A DNA stretch of 64,000 bases from Allocatelliglobosispora scoriae (lineage in GTDB: Bacteria; Actinomycetota; Actinomycetes; Mycobacteriales; Micromonosporaceae), in assembly GCF_014204945.1 (NCBI RefSeq), contig NZ_JACHMN010000002.1:1254503-1318502 (forward strand). The letters run 5' to 3'. The notes below the pieces were generated by a model, which worked only from the letters and a program-made list of their open reading frames with translations, was not told the DNA's origin and ran no database searches. Within the stretch, counting starts at the first letter, position 1; every line of letters begins with the position of its first letter. A program made the position numbers and the translations under genes. Positions 43,577 through 51,188 of this stretch are shown here, piece by piece.

Positions 43577-44623
43577 CTAGATTCCTCTCGGTTGTGCAAG
43601 GGTGGCGCCGGGCACGAATTCGCACTCCAGCAGCCGCTGAGTCGATGTCTGCGTGCCCTCGATCAGGGCGGTGAGCACCTCGACCGCTTCCCAGCCCATC
43701 CGGCGCCGGGGGATGCGGAAGCCGCTGAACTCCAGGTCCGCCGGGCCCGCCGGGGCGGTGCGGGTGGGGTCGCCGAGGGTGAGCACGGAGAGGTCGGCCG
43801 GCACGGCGAGCCCGCGCTTCTCCGCCGCCGCCACCAGCGCCACCCCGTCGGCATGCTCCTCGGCGAAGACCGCCGTGGCACCGTTGTCGAGGACGAGGTC
43901 GAGCAGCTCGTCCGGGGTACGGCCGACCGCGAGCTCGTGCCGCCCGGTCGTGCCCGGCACCTCGGCGACGGCGGCCCGGAAGCCGCTCATGCGGTCGGCG
44001 TGCGACTCCGGCCCGCCACCCTCGCCCAGGTAGATCAGCGTGGTGTGGCCGAGCCCGGTGGCCCGCCGGACCAGGGCGGCGACGGCGGCGGCGTAGTCGG
44101 CGCCGACATAGGGCACCGGCCCGCCCGCGTCGTCGCGGCGGCCGACGGAGACGAAGGGCAGCCCGTCGGCGACGAGCCGGGTCAGCTCGGCCCGGTCGAG
44201 CGAGCGGCCGAGCAGCACGCAGCCGTCGGCGAGGCGCAGCCGGTTGTCCTCGTGGAAGATCCGGCGGCGGCCGTCGACCACCGGGGAGCTGGTGAGCAGC
44301 AGCAGGTCGCAGCCGAGGCCCTCGGCCCGCTCCTCGATGCCGACGAGGAAGGGGTGGTAGAAGTCGCTGTTGGCGCTGGGGAAGACCGCCTCGTAGGTGA
44401 AGACGCCGAGGATGCGGTTGTGCCGCGACCCGAGTCGCCGGGCGATCGGATCGGCGACGTATCCGGTCTCGGCGATGGCGCGCAGCACCCGGTCCCGGGT
44501 CTCCGGCGCGATGCGCACATCGGACTCGCTACGTCCATTGAGGACGATCGAGACGGTGGACTGGCTGACGCCGGTCATCCGGGCGATGTCCTGCTGGGTC
44601 ACCCGCCTGCGGGGAGCGGTCAC
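43577..44623 (-). CDS. LacI-family transcriptional regulator
   Basis: 348 residues. N-terminal helix-turn-helix VTQQDIARMTGVSQSTVSIVLNGRSES with hinge helix, then a periplasmic-binding-like ligand domain. It heads the operon of FAD oxidoreductase, binding protein, permeases and esterase, so it likely represses its own operon and the divergent propeller gene in response to a sugar. Two matching operators lie upstream. GTG start. Confidence 0.92.
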   Translation of the reverse strand: MTAPRRRVTQQDIARMTGVSQSTVSIVLNGRSESDVRIAPETRDRVLRAIAETGYVADPIARRLGSRHNRILGVFTYEAVFPSANSDFYHPFLVGIEERAEGLGCDLLLLTSSPVVDGRRRIFHEDNRLRLADGCVLLGRSLDRAELTRLVADGLPFVSVGRRDDAGGPVPYVGADYAAAVAALVRRATGLGHTTLIYLGEGGGPESHADRMSGFRAAVAEVPGTTGRHELAVGRTPDELLDLVLDNGATAVFAEEHADGVALVAAAEKRGLAVPADLSVLTLGDPTRTAPAGPADLEFSGFRIPRRRMGWEAVEVLTALIEGTQTSTQRLLECEFVPGATLAQPRGI

Positions 44624-44656
44624 GGAGCGTATCCAATCGTTTCTGGTCGGTTTCGA

Positions 44657-44769
44657 CTAATGCGTATTAGCCGTTGCAGGGTTGCCATCTTGATGGCTCT
44701 CCCCGGCACCCGTCAAGACCTCGTGCTGGAAATGTTGCACGGGAAATCCCTGAACTAATACGTATTAGT
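44657..44769. promoter_or_regulatory. Two LacI-type operators
   Basis: CTAATGCGTATTAG (44657-44670, one mismatch) and ACTAATACGTATTAGT (44754-44769, perfect 16-bp palindrome) share the CTAATxCGTATTAG pattern with a central CG, as LacI-family sites do. One sits just before the lacI-type gene and the other before the divergent secreted-protein gene, so both directions would be repressed. Confidence 0.8.
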
Positions 44770-44890
44770 GTCTTGACTGACGCCTCCGGCCGGTCGCAGA
44801 CTCATGGCCACCACGCTCCTCCTGGCCATCACTCTGAGTCACTGGATTGCTGGCCACGATCGACCGTCCCCCACGATCGGAGGCACCTCG

Positions 44891-45901
44891 ATGGATGACA
44901 CACCCGCGCTCCCCCGCCGCAGCCTGCTGCGCGGCGCCGTCGCCCTCGGCGGCGCGGCGACGCTCGGCGGTCTCGCCGGCACCGCGCTCGGCTCGGCCGC
45001 CCACGCCGGTCCCGCCGGTTTCCCCGGGTACGCCTACCTGGGCACCCCGTTCACCAAGGCGAACCTGCGCTACAACCCCACCGGTGAGCTGATCTTCCCC
45101 TGCATCCGGGGGGTCTACGACAAGCTCTCGTCACCGCTGGGCCGCTACTACCTCTACTACGCCCCGCACGACGCCCCGGGCGGCATCTGCCTCGCCTACG
45201 GCAACTCGCTGTCCGGCCAGTTCACCGAGTACGCGGCGAACCCGATCATCAAGAACGTGTGGTCGCCCTACTACTCGGTCAGCCACGTCTCGTCGCCGCA
45301 CGTGATCTGGAACGCCACCACCAGGCAGTTCTTCATGTATTTCCACGGCGAGAACACCACGACGCGGCTCGCGACCTCCACCAACGGCGTCAACTACACC
45401 TACTACGGCACGGTGCTGACCACGGCGATGGTGCCGAACACGACCGAGGTCTCCTACGCCCGGGTCTTCGCGCACAACATCCCTGCCCTCGGTGCCAAGT
45501 ACGTCATGGTCTTCATGGGCTACCACACCGTCTCGCCGGGCCACCGCAAGATCTTCTGGGGCTGGTCGGCGGACGGGAAGTCGTGGCAGTTCGACCCGAC
45601 CCCGCTCGTCTCCCCCGCAGGCGACGGCCAGACCGACCTGAGCGGGCCGAGCCTGCTCTACCGCAACGGCACGACATACGTCGCCTATCATGGCAATTCC
45701 GGCAAGATGTACTTGACGGAGGTGGGCAACTCCTTCGACCGCGAGGTCCATCTGGGTGTGTTCCACACTCCTTTGACGGGGGCTCCGGACAACGGCCGGT
45801 CGGCGGCTCCGAGCTTCGGCACCGACGGCGGCGTGGAGTACATGTTCTACGAGGCCGGCCAGCGCAGCAGCAGCACGATCGCGGTGGCCCGCGCCCTCTA
45901 A
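44891..45901 (+). CDS. Tat-exported beta-propeller glycosidase-like protein
   Basis: 336 residues from the ATG at 44891 (GGAGG site). A twin-arginine signal (PRRSLLRG, cleavage near AAHA) precedes repeated strand motifs such as GRYYLYYAPHD, SSPHVIWNATTRQFFMYFHGE and GPSLLYRNGTTYVAYHG, typical of five-bladed propellers of GH43/GH32/GH117-like enzymes. It would act on a polysaccharide outside the cell. The catalytic acids cannot be assigned with confidence. Regulated with the transport operon through the shared operators. Confidence 0.6.
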   Translation: MDDTPALPRRSLLRGAVALGGAATLGGLAGTALGSAAHAGPAGFPGYAYLGTPFTKANLRYNPTGELIFPCIRGVYDKLSSPLGRYYLYYAPHDAPGGICLAYGNSLSGQFTEYAANPIIKNVWSPYYSVSHVSSPHVIWNATTRQFFMYFHGENTTTRLATSTNGVNYTYYGTVLTTAMVPNTTEVSYARVFAHNIPALGAKYVMVFMGYHTVSPGHRKIFWGWSADGKSWQFDPTPLVSPAGDGQTDLSGPSLLYRNGTTYVAYHGNSGKMYLTEVGNSFDREVHLGVFHTPLTGAPDNGRSAAPSFGTDGGVEYMFYEAGQRSSSTIAVARAL

Positions 45902-46038
45902 CCCCTGAATTTTAATGCTGGACACGCCGCAGAAAGTGCAACAAAAGTCAGGATCAACTCGCCGTCGCAAACCGGCCCGAGTTGATCCTGACTTTTGTTA
46001 CCGGAATCGCGGCGTGTCCAGCATTAAAATTCAGGGGT
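45901..46038. repeat. Long palindromic repeat, family B copy 2
   Basis: A 138-bp double hairpin. Outer arms ACCCCTGAATTTTAATGCTGG plus ACACGCCG and an inner stem around GTCAGGATCAACTCG match copy 1 at 7095, while the central loop (CCGTCGCAAACCGG) differs. It starts at the stop codon of the propeller gene and precedes the GNAT gene. Confidence 0.9.
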
Positions 46039-46069
46039 GGTGGGGTGGACGGGCTGGCATGCTCGCCGC

Positions 46070-46981
46070 ATGACTGCGCCGCACCACAGCGTGCTGGAAG
46101 TCCGAGCCGCCGACGCGACCCTCGACGACGAGATCGGCGGGCGCCTGGTCGCCTTCAACGAGGCGGCGGTCGGAGCCGACCAGCACTCCATCGCCATCCG
46201 GGTGACCGACTCCGACGGCGGACTGGCCGCCGGGCTCACCGGCTGGAGCTGGGGCGACTGCGCCGGGATCGGTTCCCTCTGGGTACGCGAGGACCACCGC
46301 TCGCACGGCTGGGGCGGCAGGCTGCTGCAGGCCGCCGAGGACGAGGCCCGCCGCCGGGGCTGCCGGCAGATCACGGTGTCGTCGCTGACCTTCCAGGCAC
46401 CGGGGTTCTACCGCAAGCACGGCTATGTCGAGGTGGGGCGGCTCGACGCCTTCCCCGACGGCAACGCCGACCACCACTTCGTCAAGTCGCTCGTCGAGCC
46501 CGCCGACGCCGAGCCGGTCCGGCTGATGGCGCTCGTCGAGTACGCCGAAGACGCCGTCGATGCCGGAACCGGATACGAGGACACCGTGCTCGGGCTGCTC
46601 GGCAGGCACGGCGGCACGGCGGAGCGGAGGATGCGCACGGCGGACTCGCGTACCGAGCTGCATGTGATCTTGTTTTCTTCCCGCGACGGCTATGAGGCGT
46701 TCCTGGTGGACCCGGCACGGTTGGCCTTGCGCGCCGAACTCGGCGACGCGGCCCCCGACCGCCCGGGTCCACGAAATGTGGGACGTCTAGACCGGTCCCC
46801 AGAGCCAGTTGCCCGGCGCGTCGGGGTCGGCACCCCGGTAATACTCCTCCGCCGCGACGACGAGCTCGTCGACCGTGAGCTCGCCGGACCCGTCGGAGTC
46901 CAACCGCTGGAACGCCGCGTCGATCGCCGCGTCAGCCGTGCCGAAGGCCCGCTGCAGCGCGTGGAACTCGGCGGGCCGTAG
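46070..46981 (+). CDS. GNAT acetyltransferase with C-terminal DUF1330-like domain, probably frameshifted at the end
   Basis: 303 residues as read. The N-terminal GNAT domain (IGSLWVREDHRSHGWGGRLLQAAEDEARRRG, then FYRKHGYVEVGR) binds acetyl-CoA. A second small domain starts at VRLMALVEYAEDAVD. After ALRAELGDAAP the frame continues about 75 codons antisense to the EF-hand gene. One fewer C in the C5 run at 46752-46756 would instead give TARVHEMWDV and a stop at 46788-46790, exactly tail to tail with that gene. The natural end is therefore probably near 46790. Confidence 0.75.
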   Translation: MTAPHHSVLEVRAADATLDDEIGGRLVAFNEAAVGADQHSIAIRVTDSDGGLAAGLTGWSWGDCAGIGSLWVREDHRSHGWGGRLLQAAEDEARRRGCRQITVSSLTFQAPGFYRKHGYVEVGRLDAFPDGNADHHFVKSLVEPADAEPVRLMALVEYAEDAVDAGTGYEDTVLGLLGRHGGTAERRMRTADSRTELHVILFSSRDGYEAFLVDPARLALRAELGDAAPDRPGPRNVGRLDRSPEPVARRVGVGTPVILLRRDDELVDRELAGPVGVQPLERRVDRRVSRAEGPLQRVELGGP

Positions 46982-47335
46982 CGTGCCGTCGCCGTCGGTG
47001 TCGGCGAGGTGGAAGACCGCGCGGGCGGCGGGCCGGAAGTTGGCGAGGTAGCCGTCGGGGCTGTCGATGAAGGCTCCGGCCATCCCCTCGCGCCACTCGA
47101 CCGGGTCGATCCTGCGATCGCCGTCGAGGTCGAGGTTGGCGAGCAGGGCCTGCCACAGCTGCTCGAACGCGCTGACGACCTCCGCGCCGCGCGGCGTCGT
47201 CGGCGACTGCCCGAAGGCGCTGGTGATCCGGGTGGCGAGCGCGATCCAGTCCTCCCACTCGATCGCACCGTCGCGATCGACGTCGAGGTGGCCGAAGGCC
47301 TGGTCGAGTTTACGCTCCTGGAGGATAGTAAGCAC
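46787..47335 (-). CDS. EF-hand calcium-binding protein (calerythrin-like)
   Basis: 182 residues from a GTG with AAGGGG upstream. Four EF-hand loops are visible: DVDRDGAIEWEDW, DLDGDRRIDPVEW, DTDGDGTLRPAEF and DSDGSGELTVDEL, all with canonical acidic positions, so four calcium sites are likely. Size and spacing match bacterial calerythrin-type calcium sensors or buffers. It is divergent from the dehydrogenase gene with only 18 bases between starts. Confidence 0.9.
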   Translation of the reverse strand: MLTILQERKLDQAFGHLDVDRDGAIEWEDWIALATRITSAFGQSPTTPRGAEVVSAFEQLWQALLANLDLDGDRRIDPVEWREGMAGAFIDSPDGYLANFRPAARAVFHLADTDGDGTLRPAEFHALQRAFGTADAAIDAAFQRLDSDGSGELTVDELVVAAEEYYRGADPDAPGNWLWGPV

Positions 47336-47353
47336 GGTTTCACCCCTTATACG

Positions 47354-48427
47354 ATGAGTTTTATGAATCGTCCCATATTGCTCACGGGCGCAACAGGTTT
47401 CCTCGGCAGCAGGCTCTGCCACAGCCTGCTGATAGCCCAGCCGGGTGACATCCATTGCCTCGTTCGTGGCCGCACTCCCGCCGGCGGCGAGCGGCGCCTG
47501 CACGCCCGGCTCGACATCCCCGACGAGCTGCGGCACCGGATAGTCGTCGTCCCCGGCGACGTACGCCTGCCGCGCCTCGGTCTCTCCGAAGTGGACTTCA
47601 GGGAGCTGGCCGCGACGGTCGGAGCGGTCTACCACTGCGCCGCCTCCGTCAACCTCGCCGCCGACTACGAACGGCTCGCCCCGGCCAACGTCGAGGGCAG
47701 CCGCAACGTGCTCGCCCTGGCCCAGCGGGGTGAGCACCACCTGCACTACGTCTCGACACTCGGCGTCTTCCTCGCCGGTCGGGCGGTCGGCCTGCCCAAG
47801 GTCACCGAGGACACCGAGCCGAGCTGGGAGTCGGCCGGTGAGATCGGCTACTGCCGCACCAAGCTCGTCGCCGAACGGGAGCTCCTCGCGAGCGGCGTCC
47901 CGCTGACGATCTACCGTCCGGGGCTGGTCACGGGCGACACGCGTACCGGCGAGTGCTCCGGCAGCGACGTCGTCGCCCGCATCATCCGCGCCGCCGCGGC
48001 CCTGCGTGCGGCACCCGAGACGACGGGCGAGGTCTGCGTCGGCAGCGTCGACTTCACCGCCCGGGCCATCGCCGCGTTGTCGCTGCGCCCCGACGCCGCC
48101 GGGCGGACCCATCACCCGGTGGAGGAGCAGGCTTTCCCGATGTCGCGACTCTTCGACCACCTGGCGACCGCCCGCGAACCGCTGGAGCGGGTCGACGTCG
48201 GCGGGTGGCACCGGAGGCTCACCGAGGCACCCGACAGTTCGGCGGCGTTCGTGCTGCTCGCGGTCTGGCGGGCGGCCCGGCACCTGCTCGCCGAGACCGA
48301 GATCGCCGCGTCACCCGCCTTCGACGTCACGCAGACGCGCACCGTGCTCGCCGACGAGGGCGTCGACACCTCGGTGCTGGACGAGCCCTACTTCCACCGC
48401 ATGATCCGGCGGATCATCACGCCGTGA
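47354..48427 (+). CDS. NAD-binding reductase (thioester-reductase / male-sterility-like SDR)
   Basis: 357 residues. Extended SDR features: ILLTGATGFLGSRL, CLVRGRT, VVPGDVRLPRLGL, VYHCAASVNLAADYE, and the catalytic GYCRTKLVAE (YxxxK). This resembles the thioester-reductase domains that release products from nonribosomal peptide synthetases, but it stands alone. ATG 47354 or 47363 are possible; neither has a clear ribosome site and the gap to the divergent gene is 18 bases, so a leaderless transcript is likely. Confidence 0.8.
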   Translation: MSFMNRPILLTGATGFLGSRLCHSLLIAQPGDIHCLVRGRTPAGGERRLHARLDIPDELRHRIVVVPGDVRLPRLGLSEVDFRELAATVGAVYHCAASVNLAADYERLAPANVEGSRNVLALAQRGEHHLHYVSTLGVFLAGRAVGLPKVTEDTEPSWESAGEIGYCRTKLVAERELLASGVPLTIYRPGLVTGDTRTGECSGSDVVARIIRAAAALRAAPETTGEVCVGSVDFTARAIAALSLRPDAAGRTHHPVEEQAFPMSRLFDHLATAREPLERVDVGGWHRRLTEAPDSSAAFVLLAVWRAARHLLAETEIAASPAFDVTQTRTVLADEGVDTSVLDEPYFHRMIRRIITP

Positions 48428-49016
48428 CCGCCGCCGCCCGGCGCGCCGCGACCTCCTCGATCGTCACCGCCCACAGCCGCAGCCCGAGCGCGACGAGCCC
48501 GAGCAGGAAGGCGCTGATGAGACCCCAGACGACCCGGTCCTGCATCGTCCGGCCCGGCCCGGCGTCACCGGTGACCATCACCTGCATCGAGGTGAGCAGC
48601 ATGATCAGCATCAGGCCGAGATCGACGTAGAAGCCGACCCGGACCAGCCGCGCGGTCCAGCGCCGGAACGGGTAGGCGAGCACCAGCCGCCGCCCCAGCG
48701 ACTCCGGGCGCAGGTCCGTGCTCGCGGCCTGCTGCCCGCCGAACGCCTCGGCCGCGGTGTCGAGCCAGGTCAGCACCCTCGACGCGTCGGCCTGCAGGGT
48801 CTCGGGCGACGACGGCACGCTCTGCCGCGCCTGCCACCACTCGTTGGCGAGCGCGACCCGGCGGCCGGCGTCCTCCATCTGCAGCTTGCGGCGTCCGGTC
48901 TTGGACCGGTCCCGCAGCAGGATGCCGACGGCGCCCAGCACCGCGGTGAGCACCGGCACCAGCACGGCGCCGAGAATGGTCGCGATCTCCGGTCCGGCGA
49001 GCATGCGCCACAGCAT
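48417..49016 (-). CDS. Membrane protein of unknown function
   Basis: 199 residues from ATG 49016. One N-terminal membrane segment (ATILGAVLVPVLTAVLGAVGILL), a cytoplasmic region (RSKTGRRKLQMEDAGRRVALANEWW), then two further membrane segments (YVDLGLMLIMLLTSM and VVWGLISAFLLGLVALGLRLW). No family recognised. Its 3' end overlaps the SDR gene on the other strand by 11 bases. Confidence 0.65.
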   Translation of the reverse strand: MLWRMLAGPEIATILGAVLVPVLTAVLGAVGILLRDRSKTGRRKLQMEDAGRRVALANEWWQARQSVPSSPETLQADASRVLTWLDTAAEAFGGQQAASTDLRPESLGRRLVLAYPFRRWTARLVRVGFYVDLGLMLIMLLTSMQVMVTGDAGPGRTMQDRVVWGLISAFLLGLVALGLRLWAVTIEEVAARRAAAVTA

Positions 49017-49053
49017 GCCAGCACCGACCGGACGAGGCCAACGCGATCCGGTC

Positions 49054-49812
49054 CTAGCAGTGGTGGTTGACGTGATCGGCCCTGTTCGGTTGGGGGACAA
49101 GGCGAATGCCCCGCTTGGTCACACTCAGCGAGAACAGCAGCTCATCGCCGGCGTGGCCGCCGGATCCCCTGTGGTCCAAGAAGTCGACCGAGCCGCTGCT
49201 CACGTTGTAGTAAACGGAACTTATGTGATCGCCCCAGCCCCACAGATAGAGGTCAGACCACCCACAATCGGAGAGCTTGCCGCGGACTCCGCGATAGTCC
49301 GGTTCGCTGTAGAAGCAGAACCAACCGGCCGGGCAGTCTGCGGACAGGCCCGACGACGATGAGGGCTCGTCCAAGGTCACCACCAGCTTTCCGTCACCAT
49401 AGCTGGCCTCGGTGGGGCTGATCTGTGTGCCGCCGGGATGATCGGCGAGCAGCTGCTCCATCCGCGACTGCGTGGCCGACGCCGCCAGCACGCCCTGGTC
49501 GGGGCGCAGGCCCACCCGACCGACCAGGACCATCATGCCGATGGCAAGGATGCAGGCCAGCGCAGGGACGAGGATGGCCCGCCGTCCGCTGCTCGGGTCG
49601 ACATGACCGGTTCGCTCATCCGCGGCGGGGACATCGCCTGCGCGGAGGAGTTCGACGAGTCCCGCATCCGTGTCGAGCTGGGCGGCGACAGCCGCACGGA
49701 GGTCGGCGTGTTGGACACGGAGCAGGAGTTCCCGCAGCCCCGCCTCCATGTCCAGGAAGGCGGCGACCTCGCCGATCTCCGGCAGAGATGAGTCGGCAGC
49801 GGCGTCTCGCAT
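49054..49812 (-). CDS. Membrane-anchored protein with I36 (peptidase-inhibitor/crystallin-like) domain
   Basis: 252 residues. A cytoplasmic N-terminus (about 1-95, helical, EVAAFLDMEAGLRELLLRVQHADL), one membrane segment (ILVPALACILAIGMMVLVGRVG) and an extracytoplasmic peptidase-inhibitor family I36 domain with CPAGWFCFYSEPDYRG and DCGWSDLYLWGWGDHISSVYYN. The gene starts at the stop of the sigma-factor gene (TGATG), so the cytoplasmic part may act as its anti-sigma factor; no recognised anti-sigma domain is visible. Confidence 0.7.
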   Translation of the reverse strand: MRDAAADSSLPEIGEVAAFLDMEAGLRELLLRVQHADLRAAVAAQLDTDAGLVELLRAGDVPAADERTGHVDPSSGRRAILVPALACILAIGMMVLVGRVGLRPDQGVLAASATQSRMEQLLADHPGGTQISPTEASYGDGKLVVTLDEPSSSSGLSADCPAGWFCFYSEPDYRGVRGKLSDCGWSDLYLWGWGDHISSVYYNVSSGSVDFLDHRGSGGHAGDELLFSLSVTKRGIRLVPQPNRADHVNHHC

Positions 49813-50351
49813 CACACGCCCCCCTGCTCGGACAGGTACGTCAGAGCCTTGCGCGCCTTCAGCAGGTTGCTGCGCACCGCTTCCCGCGTTATCCCGAGTT
49901 CCACGGCGATCTCCGACGGGCTGAATCCATCGTAGGTCCACGCCATCACCTGACGCTGCCGGGCGGGGAGTTCGCGCAGCTGACGCAGCACCTCGTTGGT
50001 CTGCTCCCAGTGCTCGAACGCCGCTTCGTCGACCATCAACGCAGTCCTCGACACCCCGACCGCACGCGGCTCCACCCGGCTCAGCAAGCGCCCGAACTCG
50101 CGTGAGGCCACCCGTCGCAGCCAGGCACGCCGGTTGGTGATGTCCTGCCAGGCCCGGGAGGCGGCGAACATGGTTTCCTGCACCAGATCGGGTACGTCGT
50201 TGCTCCGCGCGCCGAGGTAGAGGAGAAACGTCGCCAACCCGGGAGCCTCGGCTCGATAGAAGTCGGCGAAAGCCTCATCCACACCGCGAGAAGCATGATC
50301 GGCGGCGGGCGTCTCCGGGCGACGGCCCCATCCGAGCACGGATCGGGTCAC
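49812..50351 (-). CDS. ECF-type sigma-70 factor
   Basis: 179 residues from GTG 50351. Region 2 is visible as ADFYRAEAPGLATFLLYLGARSNDVPDLVQETMFAASRAW, and region 4 as LPARQRQVMAWTYDGFSPSEIAVELGITREAVRSNLLKARKAL. The start overlaps the stop of a small upstream gene (GTGA), and the stop touches the I36 membrane gene. A three-gene operon for an envelope-linked response is inferred. Confidence 0.85.
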   Translation of the reverse strand: MTRSVLGWGRRPETPAADHASRGVDEAFADFYRAEAPGLATFLLYLGARSNDVPDLVQETMFAASRAWQDITNRRAWLRRVASREFGRLLSRVEPRAVGVSRTALMVDEAAFEHWEQTNEVLRQLRELPARQRQVMAWTYDGFSPSEIAVELGITREAVRSNLLKARKALTYLSEQGGV

Positions 50352-50599
50352 CGGGCTTCCCGGCCATGTCCGCCACCGATGATCAGCGTCAGGCAGCTCC
50401 CGTCGGGAGACGCGCGCTGGACCACGGTTCCGGTCGGCAGCGTCGACGAGCAGCGGAGCAGAACCGCCAGATCCGCATCGTTCCTGTCGCCGCTCCCCCG
50501 ACGCCTTCGCGGCAGTCGCCCGACTGACTGCGCGATCAGGCGGCCGGCGGCCGCCACCACGGCGACGAATATCGGGTCCACGACGGACTCCCTCCACAT
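50348..50599 (-). CDS. Small hypothetical protein upstream of sigma factor
   Basis: 83 residues from ATG 50599 with AGGTAGG upstream; GTG 50608 is an alternative. An N-terminal hydrophobic segment (VDPIFVAVVAAAGRLIAQSVG) is followed by a basic RRRRRGS stretch and a short soluble part. It overlaps the sigma-factor start (GTGA). Coding status rests mainly on this overlap; family unknown. Confidence 0.5.
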   Translation of the reverse strand: MWRESVVDPIFVAVVAAAGRLIAQSVGRLPRRRRGSGDRNDADLAVLLRCSSTLPTGTVVQRASPDGSCLTLIIGGGHGREAR

Positions 50600-50653
50600 C
50601 GGTGTCACCTACCTAGTGGAGGAGAAGCGTTCCGGCGTGAACTCGTGGCCGGA

Positions 50654-51037
50654 TCAGTTTCGGCGGGCTCCCGCGGCGAGCCGCTCGTCGAGGTCGTCCT
50701 CGGTCGGGCAGAACCACAGCTGCCGGCCCCGGTTGGTCTCGTAGACGAAGTCGCGCAGCGCGGTGCTCACCGTGGTGAAGGCGCTGATGTCGCCGACGAT
50801 CGCGAGCCGCAGGTGGTAGTTGACGAACTTCTGCGCGATCCCCCCGGCCACCCCGGTGCTCAGCGTGAAGAAGTCCTCCGCGAGCCGCTCGACGGGGATG
50901 ACGACCAGCTCGGCCTCGTGCTGAAAGGCGGTGCCGATGACATCGACCGCGTCACGCTCATCGCGCAGCTCCGGGCCGTCCACCGCACAGATCAGGGTGG
51001 GTACGCCATGCCGATGCACAAGGATGTCAGTGGTCAT
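50654..51037 (-). CDS. DUF4180 domain-containing protein
   Basis: 127 residues. The pattern LRDERDAVDVIGTAFQHEAELVVIPVERLAEDFFTLSTGVAGGIAQKFVNYHLRLAIVGDIS and SALRDFVYETNRGRQLWF matches DUF4180, whose function is unknown. It is free-standing, about 70 bases downstream of the NarK gene's terminal hairpin. ATG 51037 chosen; the frame extends upstream into the hairpin. Confidence 0.85.
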   Translation of the reverse strand: MTTDILVHRHGVPTLICAVDGPELRDERDAVDVIGTAFQHEAELVVIPVERLAEDFFTLSTGVAGGIAQKFVNYHLRLAIVGDISAFTTVSTALRDFVYETNRGRQLWFCPTEDDLDERLAAGARRN

Positions 51038-51108
51038 GCCCGGTGATCCTACTGCCCGTACCGTCCCGAGCCGATCGATTTTCGTGCGCACCTCGCTCCG
51101 GTCCAAGC

Positions 51109-51188
51109 CCCACGATCGCCGCAACTCTTGAAGAGTTGGTCCTAAAACCCGTTAGGACCAACTCTTCAAGAGTTGCGGCGATCGTGGG
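51109..51188. repeat. Hairpin repeat, family A copy 5
   Basis: Perfect 37-nt arms (51109-51145, 51152-51188) with a six-base loop, containing GCAACTCTTGAAGAGTTGG and its complement. Outer part CCCACGATCGCC. The narK-like gene ends inside the right arm, taking its last residues (near HDRRNS) and TGA stop from it. Confidence 0.92.

Noticed and set aside
47009-47353. N-terminal extension of the SDR gene
   Set aside because: It is antisense to the EF-hand gene, and the dinucleotide-binding motif starts right after the ATG at 47354/47363.
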